A DNA stretch of 64,000 nucleotides from Sodiomyces alkalinus F11 (Eukaryota; Ascomycota; Sordariomycetes; Glomerellales; Plectosphaerellaceae), in the NCBI RefSeq assembly GCF_003711515.1, contig NW_021167079.1, forward strand, positions 7,186,385 to 7,250,384, in the 5' to 3' direction. Under the pieces are notes generated by a model. The model made no database searches and was not told the origin of the DNA. It was given only the letters and a program-made list of their open reading frames with translations. Below are positions 23,926 to 33,969 of the stretch, one piece after another (positions within the stretch are counted from its first letter, which is position 1; each line of letters opens with the position of its first letter). The translations under genes and the position numbers were made by a program.

Positions 23926-25185
23926 CCAGCCTCTATACTTCGAGCCACCGCAATACTTCAAGGAGTATGACTACCGACATCGTCCCCGACGCCCCCTTGT
24001 GTCTCAGACGGGGTGAAGGAAAAAAAATGAAGGTCTTGGGCAGTTTGGGAAGGGGGCCAACAGAGCGCCCCCTTTCAACCTCGAGGCCCGAAACCACTCG
24101 TGTTATGGGTTTTCCGGTCTTGAATCAGCTTTATACCTACACCACACTAGTCGTAAGCAGAGTTGGGTCAACCGACTACCGGTTCAAGAGCATCTGTCAA
24201 TGCGCCAAGAAGATTGATACGGGGGCCTTCGTCTCTTCCCCGAGGATGGATGGGGCTGGGTTGATGATGACCTGCGGTTCTTTCTCCATGTCCTACTGCC
24301 TTGTGGGGAATATCTTATTGGTGGAGTAATTTATCGCCTGCTTGGTTGTCCTACACACGGGAACCCGCGCAGCTTCAAACTCAGCAGCCGAGAAATAATT
24401 CCAGAGGTATATTTCTCTCCATAGATGCCGCCCTAGTAGATGCCGCCCTAGACCTCAGCTTCGTGCATGCCGATCGAATTTCCGAATGCGACAAAGCGTT
24501 CTTACGGCCGACCTTACCCAGAGAAGTTGGTCCAAGGCGGGAGACTTTGCATACTCTCGTGTCTGCTAAGTCGAATTTGAGCATAGGTCGAAGTGGTGCT
24601 CCCCAGGTGCGACCTGGGGAGGATATTCTACTCCGCCCATGACTGATCCCTGGAAGCATTGAGATCGTAGGAACTGATGGCATCGCCGCTCGTATAGTGT
24701 GGCTTGGGGCGAGGGATGCTAAAGCACCATTTTGACTTTGTAAAGGAGCGATGACTCGGGCACTGGCGGGTTACGGTTCCTGAAGGGGTGGTGCCCATTC
24801 CTACAGAGGTACGTGCTTAGAGTCACGTGGGGATGCTACTCACGAAGAAGACGCATTAAGACGACATATAAAGATATCCGATTAGGGAAGTACTCATATG
24901 TCTCTTTCGAGGCGAGAGTCCCGAAGGATGAGGCCCTGGACCAAAGCCGTCGCAGCACAACCATCAATCAATCACTTCCCTCTCAAGCCAGGCAGTGCTC
25001 GACTGTGCTCCGCCACTAGGCTTTGCTGCACCCGTGTTACAATGATCATCTCGTTTCGGGATTCCACTCTCTCGCGGATTTGGAACACGAGGTAGTTACG
25101 CGCGAAACAGGGCAGTCCAAGGACTCTTCTCAACTTACCTTAGAATACCATTTCGTGGATGCATCAACTCGAGGCTGCAACTAAA
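23926..25185. other. intergenic stretch with a strong hairpin
   Basis: No gene recognised. It contains a short direct duplication of TAGATGCCGCCCTAG at about 24422-24452 and an inverted repeat with 10-nt arms at 24599-24621. The last ~300 nt are presumably the promoter of the next gene. Confidence 0.5.
24599..24621. repeat. perfect 10-bp inverted repeat, 3-nt loop
   Basis: Arms CTCCCCAGGT and ACCTGGGGAG flank the trinucleotide GCG, which would fold into a stable hairpin in RNA or be a symmetric protein site. It lies about 670 nt after the stop of the phosphotransfer gene, with no T-run behind it. Confidence 0.75.
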
Positions 25186-26019
25186 ATGCCTCCGCGACCC
25201 ACCACCAGACCTCCTCCGTTCACGCACTTTTTGTGCATCCCCCTAGTGACACCGTCATCCAGACCACATCTTGCACGGGCCCTAGCAGCGTTCCGTGCCG
25301 ACGTCACGGGGCCCTCCGTCCAGTCCGCTATCCCCCACGATGCCGTGAGGCCGCTCGGCACGTTGCACCTCACACTGGGTATGATGAGCCTCCCGGACGC
25401 CGAGGGGATCGAGAAAGCCGTCTCTGTGCTTCGCAGCCTGAAACCGCGCGAGATCCTCGCGGGCATCAGGCCCCTGTCGGAGACCACTCCGCTTGCGGCG
25501 GCATCAACGACGGCCAAGGTGGCTGCCGAGACGGGAGGTGCCGGGGCGGTGACGGTGACAGCGTCGGAGACAGTGTTGGAGACAACATCATCGGGCAACA
25601 ACACGGACAACCCGCAGCTGACGTCGCTCTCCCTCACCTTACGCGGACTTTATTCCATGCAGCAGGCGCGCCAGGCGGCGGTGTTGTACGTCCCGCCCGT
25701 GGACCCGCAGGGTGTGTTGCTGGCGTTCTGCGAGGGGCTACGCGCGCCGTTCTTGGAAGCGGGCGTCATGGTGGCCGAGGACCGGCCGTTGTTGCTACAT
25801 GCTACTGTGGTGAACACGGTCTACGTCCGGAACGGCGGGAGGCGGGGGAGAGGGAGGCGGTTGACGGTGGATGCGCGCGAGGTGCTGGATCGGTATGATG
25901 GGCATGTCTGGATGGAGGACGTCCCGCTGGAGAGGATTGCGATTTGTCGAATGGGGGCTAAGGCCGTGGAAGGGGAGGATGAGGCGGCGTATGAGTTGGA
26001 AGCTGAGATTGAATTTTGA
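25186..26019 (+). CDS. ASCC1/AKAP7-like 2H phosphoesterase-fold protein
   Basis: Single exon, 277 residues from the ATG at 25186; an in-frame ATG nine codons upstream (25159) is also possible. The protein begins PPFTHFLCIPL, the typical first strand of the AKAP7-NLS/2'-5' RNA-ligase-like domain. It carries both HxT motifs of the 2H superfamily: HLT at residues 61-63 (RPLGTLHLTLGMM) and HAT at 205-207 (PLLLHATVVNTVYV). The intervening YSMQQARQAAVLYVPP and the ending YELEAEIEF also fit. 2H proteins act on 2',3'-cyclic phosphates or RNA termini, and human ASCC1 takes part in alkylation-damage repair. No KH domain precedes the fold here, unlike animal ASCC1. Residues about 100-140 are an Ala/Thr-rich insert. 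Catalytic activity is inferred from the intact His/Thr pairs. Confidence 0.85.
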   Translation: MPPRPTTRPPPFTHFLCIPLVTPSSRPHLARALAAFRADVTGPSVQSAIPHDAVRPLGTLHLTLGMMSLPDAEGIEKAVSVLRSLKPREILAGIRPLSETTPLAAASTTAKVAAETGGAGAVTVTASETVLETTSSGNNTDNPQLTSLSLTLRGLYSMQQARQAAVLYVPPVDPQGVLLAFCEGLRAPFLEAGVMVAEDRPLLLHATVVNTVYVRNGGRRGRGRRLTVDAREVLDRYDGHVWMEDVPLERIAICRMGAKAVEGEDEAAYELEAEIEF

Positions 26020-26466
26020 GCTCTGACCAGGGGAGATCAGGGGGCAGGGCAGTTAACGACGCCTGCGTGAGAGGGTGCTTCATATTATTTGCCTATTCAT
26101 CACGACTTCCTGTCGCCAATTCTAGAAAACCACGATGCTTATTGATGAGGTGGGTTGTGTGCGCAGTTCCTCCAGGTACCTTACCTTAGCACAGGGGCGG
26201 TACCTTAGCGTTCGTAGCCCCTGAAATCTGCATATCCCGCTCGCGTCATATGACTTCAGCACATGCATCTACCCGGATGCTGTCACATCACCCAAACCTC
26301 CGACTCCGTAGGTCCCGGGCAACCACAATCAAGGGAGTAAAGCTGACATGAAGACGATCCGCCGAGTGCGCCGCCACGAAACGGGACACTTTAACCGCAA
26401 TTGAACGAGTCTAAACGGTGCGTCCACCATGCGGGGGTCGGCGCCACACGACGTCGATCCGTCCTA
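26020..26466. other. short intergenic stretch
   Basis: No gene. It contains two CTAAGGTACC-type words near 26172-26212. The right half is presumably the promoter of the next + gene. Confidence 0.5.
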
Positions 26467-28120
26467 ATGACGAAAGATAAAAAGACATCCCGCACTTCGG
26501 CGGTGTCCCAGAAACGCCGCGGAGTCCACGCTGCCGCATCTGCATCCTCGTCCTCTATGGCCTCACCTCCTGGGGCCGGAACTGCCAAAAACTCGGACTG
26601 TGGCTCTGCTACCCACGTTCTCATCACCTCCTCCGTTCCGTCCCCTCCATCCTCGACCGGCCAGGATGTCAACAACGTCGCCATCATAGCCCCTCCTCCG
26701 CGCGCCCAGCTCGGATGCTCGAACGCGACCAGCGGCCCAAGCACGGACGACCGAGGATTCGTCGAAGGAAGCTCCCATAATAACAATAACGAACATGGAT
26801 TGAAAGAGCGGGAAAACAGCCCGCCCACGGGCCGAGACAGCAGGAGGCCCGACAGCAAGAGCAGCGGCGGCGGCAGCGGCAGCGGCAGCGGTCCGGCGAA
26901 ACCAACCTCAGCCTCCGCCGCAGCGACGGCCGCCCTCCTGCGCGACAAGGACCAGCGAATCGGCCAGCTGGAACGCGAGCTGGGGGTCATGGAGACGGAG
27001 TTCTCGCGCCAACTCGAGCGGCTGGCGCACGCCGAGTGCGACGCGGCCACGGCCTGGCAGGGACGGCTGGCGGCGGTCGAGGGCGAGCTGGGGTTCCTCG
27101 GGGCCGAGGCCGAGGCGCTGCGGCGGCAGGTTGCGGAGAAGGAGCGCGAGAGTGTTGGCTTGCGGGCGCAGGTCCGCGGGCTGAAGGCGTTCGTGAGCTC
27201 GAGCACCCGCACGGATGGCCAGGCGGCGACATCGGATGAGGTTTTTGGGGATGGCATGGCGAAGCTGGGGAATGGGCTGCAGAATTGGGTTATTGTGCAT
27301 TTTAGGCGGGCTAAGATTGGTGAGTGGCCGCTTTGGGGGGAGAGAACATGGTGACAGCTGACTGGTTACAGACCTATCCAGCGCCGATGACGAGGTGCGG
27401 TATGAGGTGGAGAGGCTGGTGCCCATGTGCGAGGAGCTAGTCTTCACAGCCAAAGTGCACTTCCTTCTGTCTCTCGTTTCGCGGGTTCTGGTGGATATGG
27501 TGTTCGATTCTTACTATGTCGGTCTCACCAAGGACCAGGCCCGGGGGTTTCGATACGTGGAGCAAACGCTTCTATCTTACGGTACGCGCCTATGTCGCCC
27601 CCAAGAAAGGGGACGTAGAGAGGAGTCTGGCAGACTGACTAAACTCGGTTCATCTCCTGCAGGTTCGCAAGAGACGCTGAATCAATGGCGGTCGTCGACC
27701 CTTTCCCTCCTTCGGCGTGAAGGAGACATCAAGATGCAGGAAGAAACAGAAGCGGTGATCCAGGGGGTTATTACGCGACTAAACAGGATTCTGGATGGCA
27801 TCGCAGATGTCAAGTCTACGGAATCTCGCGACCAGGCCCTAAGGGTGCAAGTCGTGAGCGCCATCGAACTCTCGCGTCTCCTGGCCGTCCAGAAGGCCGT
27901 TTTCGACATTCACATGCCGGAAATCCTGCCTCACCAGGAGACCATGTTTGATGGTTCGACGATGGAGGACATTGGCGGAGAGGACGAGGAGACGTTGTCG
28001 CGGCGGGATATTTGCTGCGTCACGTTCCCTGGCATCATCAAGCGCGGAGACGAAACGGGCGGGCATCTACAATATCGGAACGTCATTGCCAAGGCGAGAG
28101 TCCTGTGCAGTCCTGAGTGA
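26467..28120 (+). CDS. fungal coiled-coil protein of unknown function
   Basis: Three exons, 26467-27319, 27372-27581 and 27663-28120, join in frame to about 506 residues. The start MTKDKKTSRTSAVSQKRR is the first ATG in frame. Residues 1-150 are disordered, rich in Ser/Ala/Gly/Pro. Residues ~155-245 form a strong coiled coil (DKDQRIGQLERELGVMETEF, then Glu/Arg/Ala/Leu heptads). The C-terminal half is well ordered and looks conserved: DDEVRYEVERLVPMCEELVF, SLVSRVLVDMVFDSYYVGL and GFRYVEQTLLSYGSQETLNQ. The second intron sits inside that last block, and its removal restores LLSYGSQE cleanly, which supports the model. I recall similar C-terminal blocks in unnamed Pezizomycotina proteins but cannot name a family or function. 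No catalytic or nucleotide-binding motif is visible. Confidence 0.75.
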
Positions 28121-28896
28121 TGAAGCGCTCGCTATTCATCCCAGGTAATGAAGTGAAATGAGATGACGGCTTTCTTTGCCCATCCTTCACTGCTCTTCGG
28201 TTCTCCCGGACCGGTGGCCCGGCGTTTCTGCAATGCACCTCTGCTCCCATCCAGAAGGCTACACAAAGTCGAGAATTCCTCATGCATACCATCGCGGGAA
28301 ACCCCTTCCACCGAATACCATCGAAGGGTTTGGTTCCTCGTATACTAGCTTATAATACCTTATAAGGTGGAGTTACTTTTTTAGGACTCTCCCCGCACCC
28401 CTAGGTAGGTATAAAGCACAATAAGCAATCATTTCGAGCCGCCCCATATTTTGCGGCCTTACGGTAATTCCGGGAAGCTCGATAGAGTACGTACCCAGAA
28501 TTAGACGGGCGCATACATAACGTATCCTCCAACACCAGGCCGGCGGCCTTCTCCTTTCTCGGCCAGACTTCACACAACCAACACCAAACCAACATGGTCG
28601 TCCTCCGCCGTAAACGAATAGGTCGCCAATCCTGTCAATGGTTCCAAACTGCCACCAACACACATGAGATGCCGAGTAAGCACGGCCTCCGACGGCCAAC
28701 CAGTCAGTCTTAGCCGGCCTAGTAAGTTGGCTGCCTGGTTATTCGTTGCGCCAAGCCAACAACGAGACCTACCTCGACCGTAGCGTAGGGCCAACGCGAA
28801 CGACGTTGCGACCCTTTTTCAGGGCATCCGTCGCCCGAACCCACCGATATAAATAAATTCCCTCGCCTTTGCACCATCAATCACAGGTTCCTCGCC
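28121..28896. other. intergenic stretch, no gene recognised
   Basis: AT-richer in the middle, with several direct ATACCTTATA-like words near 28344-28365 and one CCTAGGTAGGTA near 28400. The last ~100 nt include a TATAAATA-like sequence (28849-28857), about 40 nt before the next start codon, which may be core promoter. Confidence 0.5.
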
Positions 28897-30687
28897 ATGA
28901 ACAGCGGAGTGTCAAAAACGCGGGTCTGCCGCTCTCGGATCAAAATATCGAAGGCCTTGCAAGAAGAGCTGCTAGACGCTATCGCAAGCACGGATACAGG
29001 TATGAATATTGATGTCTCCCCACACTAGAAGAACAGACCAACTCACCGGACACAGAACTTCCGCAGAACCCCAGAGACCAGTCTCCAGTCACCCCGTCAC
29101 AATCTACGAAGAGGCGTCTTACGACTTCCGGGATTGACCCGCTACCCGCGAAGAGAACTCGATTAGAGCAGACAGACGCACATCAGTCGGGAATCCAGGA
29201 CCAGAAGGCAGGGCAGATCGTCAAGGTATAACCAGCAACGCTCCCCCCCCCACACCACAAGCTGACGAGTAAGGACTAACGGAGACCGTGGGCAGGCGAC
29301 TCTGCAACAGCCAGCGCCTAAGCATCCTCCTCAACAGTCGTACGCCTCGTTTCTCAAAGACTTGGTCGATCCCGCCCCTTGGATTCATCCCAGCCATCCC
29401 GAGCCTGTCCACGCCTTTGTTTTCGAGTGGCTCGAATCCGTCGGGTCGGACCGAGAGGCGCACTGCCGATCGGATAGCCATCTGCACCGTTCGGACAGCA
29501 GCCCGGTTCCAAGACAGTCCACGAGATCGGCGCCCGACATGCCTTCCACACGGGATGCCGATGGGTACGCGGTGCCAGTGCCACCGACGCCGAGTTCTGC
29601 TGGGTCGCGGTCGCGTCGACCCAGCCCAGGGAACAATAGTGTGGTATCTGGTGCTTCCAGTCCATCCTCCGGTGTTCGCCATTTGAACTACCGCCAAAAT
29701 AACCTGAGATCGAATGGCATGGAGATCCAACGGTACAACACTCCCCTACCGGACGCGGTATCCGGTCATATCAATAGCATGTTACGTGCGCAGCGGGACT
29801 CCCCCGAGTTGTCGTCCGATGAACTGAGGCGGGCCATGGACGGAGTGTGCTATCTCGCAGATGGGTGCAACGAGGACGACGTGGCGAGGTTTCTGGATCG
29901 AACAATACTTCCGGACACCAAGGTCGACCCAACCTATGGCCTGGACACGGGTCTGGCGAGCAGCTCTAATTCACTCATGTCTCAACCTCTCGTTCCTGCC
30001 ATCCCTGGAGCCCACCACAGAGTGAGTCAGCCGAAGCCTGACAGGCTTTATGGATATTCGGGGGATGGACGAGAAGCGTTTACGGATGCGCAGTTCGTAG
30101 CTCACGGCATGATCCACCCACAATACGTGGACTATCCGATTGCGACGCAAGGCCTTAGGTTTCCCTTCTTCGTCGTCGAATTCAAAGCGGCCGGGGGTAC
30201 GGGCGGCGATCTCTGGGTGGCTGCGAATCAGTGTGCGGGCGCTTCGGCAGCTTGCGTCAACGCTGCCGACCAGCTGAACGTCGCGCTTCGAGAGCATCAG
30301 AGCGTGCACCGAGTCGACAACTTGTCCTACTCCATCGCTGTGGAGAACAATACGGCCCAGATGTACGTATCGTGGAAGGAAGAGAATCTGCGGCATTATA
30401 TGCGACGGGTCGATGCTTTCCTGCTGTCGAGCCCGGAGCATTTCAAGAACTTTCGCAAGCAGGTCCGGAACATCCTTGATTGGGGGAAGGATAAACGCCT
30501 GAAACAGATCGGGGACGCTTTGGACACGATCCTCGAGGAAAACAGGAAGCAGGCTGCGGAGCGTGCCAAGACCCGCGAAATGCCGATGGAACCGTCGCTT
30601 GAGCAGAGGAAGGACAGTCGTCATCGGCCGGCGTTAGCGGAGCCCGCATGTCTTCTGGGAGGGACGGTTACTCATGGAGACCATTAG
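28897..30687 (+). CDS. DUF7924-like protein with PD-(D/E)XK nuclease-type signature
   Basis: Three exons, 28897-28999, 29056-29225 and 29296-30687, join in frame to 554 residues. The N-terminal ~90 residues are basic (KTRVCRSRIKISKALQEELL; KRRLTT; PAKRTRLEQ) and could contain nuclear localisation signals. Residues ~110-140 read PWIHPSHPEPVHAFVFEWLE, then a Ser/Pro-rich linker runs to about 200. The conserved C-terminal domain contains DRLYGYSGD (Asp at about 340), FPFFVVEFKAAGG (Glu 386, Lys 388) and LWVAANQCAGASAACVNAAD. That Asp...Glu-x-Lys arrangement is the PD-(D/E)XK nuclease-fold signature. The wording around VVEFK and NQCAGASAACVN matches fungal proteins I know as DUF7924. These are often multicopy and highly variable between strains. 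Whether it cuts DNA, and what it does, is unknown. Confidence 0.78.
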
Positions 30688-32300
30688 CGAGCAAGTATTT
30701 CTGGATAAAAGTCCCCTGGATTTTGATTTTCGTCTCATCGTTGCGGCAATCCAAGATGGCAGCTTGGCCAGTGAGAAGAATAATCAACGACGCCAAAGGA
30801 GCTCAGCGAGGTACGGTATCGACACATAAACGAGGATTCAGCCAGCGTACGAGTCTCTGCGCTGCGTTTCCCCAAATCCGAGGAGCTCACATTTTGCAAC
30901 AAGACAGAGTCTCTCACGGCTGCTACAGGCCCGTTCGTGGATGCACCCCCGGGGTAACATCTCACAGAGTGAAGTACAATGCATTGTACCTTACCCTACC
31001 TTACCTAAGCATGTACTACGTGTACTGGTGTTGTTTGCGGGGCAATTTAAGCCACAATTACAATGACCAATCATAGACCTTGTGTGTTCCGACAATGCTG
31101 ATACGGTACTTGATGTATCGATCGTGACCATGTCGCCACCCACCACGGAGCCTTGAATCTTTCACATTGCAAACCACGAGCAATCAACAACTCAGTTATG
31201 GGGAGAAAAACAGTCAAACATATACCACAGAACATGCCTCGATTTCCTAGCAGCTGTCAAGTAGCGAGACATTGCAGTTGTAACATCCGCATATTCTCGT
31301 CCAACCTGAGAGTCCCGTCAGTTACCAAGTGGATTCTGACTCGAGAGTCTTATATATCGAGTCTCTTTCTTTAACAGAGACGGAGAGGCTCCTTGATAAG
31401 GCGGTCCCGCTCCGACTAACAGGCAATGCAGACGGTCACAGCAAGTGACTCGAAAAAAAGAGGAACAAACAGCAGTCGACTTGAACAGATCTCTCCCGCC
31501 GCCCGCCGCCCACCACCCGGGAAACAAAACAGCTACTCCTCGGTCACCCTCCGGGGAATGGAATGTGCTCCCGCCATACTCCCCGCAGTCTCGCACATTT
31601 GCAGCCAGCAAGCGCAGAGAGAAAGAGGGAGAAGAAGCCATTCCCCGTAGGCCCCCGCCCCCTTCCCACCTTCTTCGGGTGACGTGCGTATCTAGATCAG
31701 CATCCACATGCAAGTGTATAGCTGCTGCATACGCCGTCAGCATCTAGTCTGCTTCAGAGTGACGCTCTCGGCTGTCTGATAGCTTAGGTAGTCCCTCGTG
31801 TTGGTCGGTCTGTTCTCCGTTTCGTGGCTATCGCTGTTGAGTCGGCGCACGTTGTAGAGCCTACCCGAACCCCTCTTTCATATCCGTGCTCTTTTAGATA
31901 TCTCTTCTCTTCTGCTTTCCCTTGCCCAGTTCCTCTCTGAAAGACCAAGGTAGCTAGGGTCTTTTTGGATCTGCACCCCTCCCTGCACCTAAAGATAAAG
32001 ATACCACCTCCAACATCCATCTGCATGGCACCGTCGTCTCGTCGACGTGCCTCCAAGCGTTACTCTTGAATACCTGTATCAATATATATTTAAATGTATA
32101 TGTATATAAGGTATATATATATATATATATATACCCTTCTCTGAGAGCACCCGTTTTCCTCTCCGACTTGTGCTCGACACTTGACTTTCCAATCTCACTT
32201 CACCTCCTGGAGAGGATCATCGCTGCACACTTACTGCAGCTTGTTGCTATCGTTCTTTTCCCCTCCGTCTTCACTTCTTCTTTTTTGGCTCTCAGTCATC
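30688..32300. other. intergenic stretch, no gene recognised
   Basis: No convincing ORF. It contains a cluster of TACCTTACC-type words at about 30985-31010, an (AT)n microsatellite at 32111-32133, and a pyrimidine-rich leader (about 32140-32300) that probably belongs to the 5' UTR of the next gene. Confidence 0.5.
32111..32133. repeat. (AT)n microsatellite
   Basis: About eleven AT dinucleotides, about 170 nt upstream of the start codon of the next gene. Confidence 0.85.
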
Positions 32301-33293
32301 ATGAGGAGCTTCGCAAGCCAGAATCGTGGAGTGCACAGAATGCACGCCTACCTCGACGTCTTCGACCAATCTTTCCAACGCACACCCGTGCCAGAGTCCA
32401 CCCCTTACCGACACTCCTCAGGCTCTTTTCACGACGCAGAGACCCCCCGCAACGTCAATCTCTGGTCGGATACCTCCTCCGTCTCCTCGAGTCCAACCGA
32501 CATTTCTCGCACCTCCAGCATCTTCACAACGCACCCTGCTGCCGGCTTGAACACGCCGACCGTGTATGCCCTCTCCGAAGCACCCTCCACCCAGCCCCAC
32601 GGCCTCGACCCTTTCGACCTATACCTCCTCCACGCCTCTCACGCCTCTCACGCCACTCCACCACCCCAAGGCGACGCAGCCCACCCCCCCTCGCCCTTCC
32701 TCCCCTGCGAATTCTCCCGCTACACCGGCTGCCCCACGACCTTCCCGGCCGACGAGCTGGGACTGAACCAGTACATCGACCACATGTCCTCCCTCCACCT
32801 CCACCACAAGCTCCCGCCCCGCTGCAGCTGCTGGTGGTGCGACGACTTCCTCTTCGACGCCAACCACCCCAGCAACGGCGGCGACCGGGCCCGCAACTTC
32901 TACAACCGCATGGCCCATATCCGCAACCACGTCAGCGACGCCGCCCTCTGGGGAGGCGTCGCCGGGGGCGGAGGCGGGGCCGCCGTCGCGTCGTCTCTCC
33001 TGGCCGCCGCGCTGCACCAACACCGCCGTCCGGACTTCTGGATGCTGGACCATCTCTGGGGCGAGCGCCTTATTACCCGGGAGGCGTACGACAGGGAGCG
33101 GGGGATCCGCGAGGCGCCGTGTCCGGAGGGGATTTACCCGGCTGGGTGGCGGCCTCCTGTCCCTGAGCGGGCGATGGGGGTGGAGGATGACCTGCAAAAA
33201 GAGGAGAGGCGGCGGAAAAGAGCACGGGGAGACGGAAGGACGGGGAGGAGTCGGCGTGCGGGTGCGGTGGGGGGGAGGCGTGGACACATTTGA
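32301..33293 (+). CDS. fungal atypical C2H2-like zinc-binding protein
   Basis: Single exon, 330 residues. The ATG at 32301 is preferred over an in-frame ATG at 32181, whose extra 40 residues look like a translated leader. The core (residues ~135-225) has two degenerate fingers. The first is C-x7-C followed by QYIDHMSSLHLHHK. The second is CSCWWCDDFLFDANHPSN, then FYNRMAHIRNHV. The combination of CWWCDD-F-FD with NRM-HIR-H is one I recall from large families of filamentous-fungal proteins annotated as C2H2-finger domain proteins. The N-terminus is Ser/Thr/Pro-rich and the C-terminus is Arg/Gly-rich (RRRKRARGDGRTGRSRR), possibly a nuclear signal. DNA binding is not demonstrated for this layout. 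Confidence 0.75.
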   Translation: MRSFASQNRGVHRMHAYLDVFDQSFQRTPVPESTPYRHSSGSFHDAETPRNVNLWSDTSSVSSSPTDISRTSSIFTTHPAAGLNTPTVYALSEAPSTQPHGLDPFDLYLLHASHASHATPPPQGDAAHPPSPFLPCEFSRYTGCPTTFPADELGLNQYIDHMSSLHLHHKLPPRCSCWWCDDFLFDANHPSNGGDRARNFYNRMAHIRNHVSDAALWGGVAGGGGGAAVASSLLAAALHQHRRPDFWMLDHLWGERLITREAYDRERGIREAPCPEGIYPAGWRPPVPERAMGVEDDLQKEERRRKRARGDGRTGRSRRAGAVGGRRGHI

Positions 33294-33969
33294 GCTGAGG
33301 GCTGGAGTCCCCCCCTTTGCGAAGGGCTGGAAGGTGAAAAGGGGCCTTCGTTGTGTGAGCTACCTTGGCCACAGCATACGTTGGTTGTCCCACGAGGTGG
33401 CTGATCAGTACCACCACACAACTTGTACTTCGTATGGCTCTGGGAGATTCTGGGTTGGACAGCGTTGTTTAACCATCGTTATGTTATGCATGCTCTTTGG
33501 TGTCTTCTTACTTATACTTGGACAGGCGGTACTTGGTCTTGCACTCGGAGTATTCAGACCTGGCAGATTTGGTTATACGAGAACTTATACCCCTGAATGA
33601 TACTTATGCCCGTAAAAACCACTGCTCCCATAGCTCTTAGTACAAGGGTTGAAAACGAAGGTAGGGACCGTCATTCACAAGTGGCCGAGAGAAATTATGA
33701 ACAGAAATCACACTTGAGCAAGGCGCTTCAAACGGCCTTGTGGCTTGTTTACGCCTCAAAGTTGGTGAGGGAACCAATTCTATATCGTGATGCCGTTGAC
33801 ACCACATGATATCCCATCATTCGACCCAGAGAGGCCCCGTTTTCTGTTATTGTAATGACTCGCTTATACACATCAATGGACCTGTGTAACGGCCCTCTAC
33901 AGTCCAACAAGAGTACAACACTCTAAGCTACGCCTTCATAAAGTCTCGTGGTCTCTTCTCTTTGTCCCT
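33294..33969. other. convergent intergenic region, nothing recognised
   Basis: Lies between the 3' ends of the zinc-binding gene (+) and the Hsp70-like gene (-). It is AT-richer than its flanks, has one TACTTCGTA word near 33427, and shows no coding or structural feature. Confidence 0.5.

Noticed and set aside
32181..32300. Forty extra N-terminal residues (hydrophobic, signal-like) for the zinc-binding protein
   Set aside because: They are encoded by a pyrimidine-rich leader; the downstream ATG at 32301 has better context and starts the charged, family-like N-terminus.
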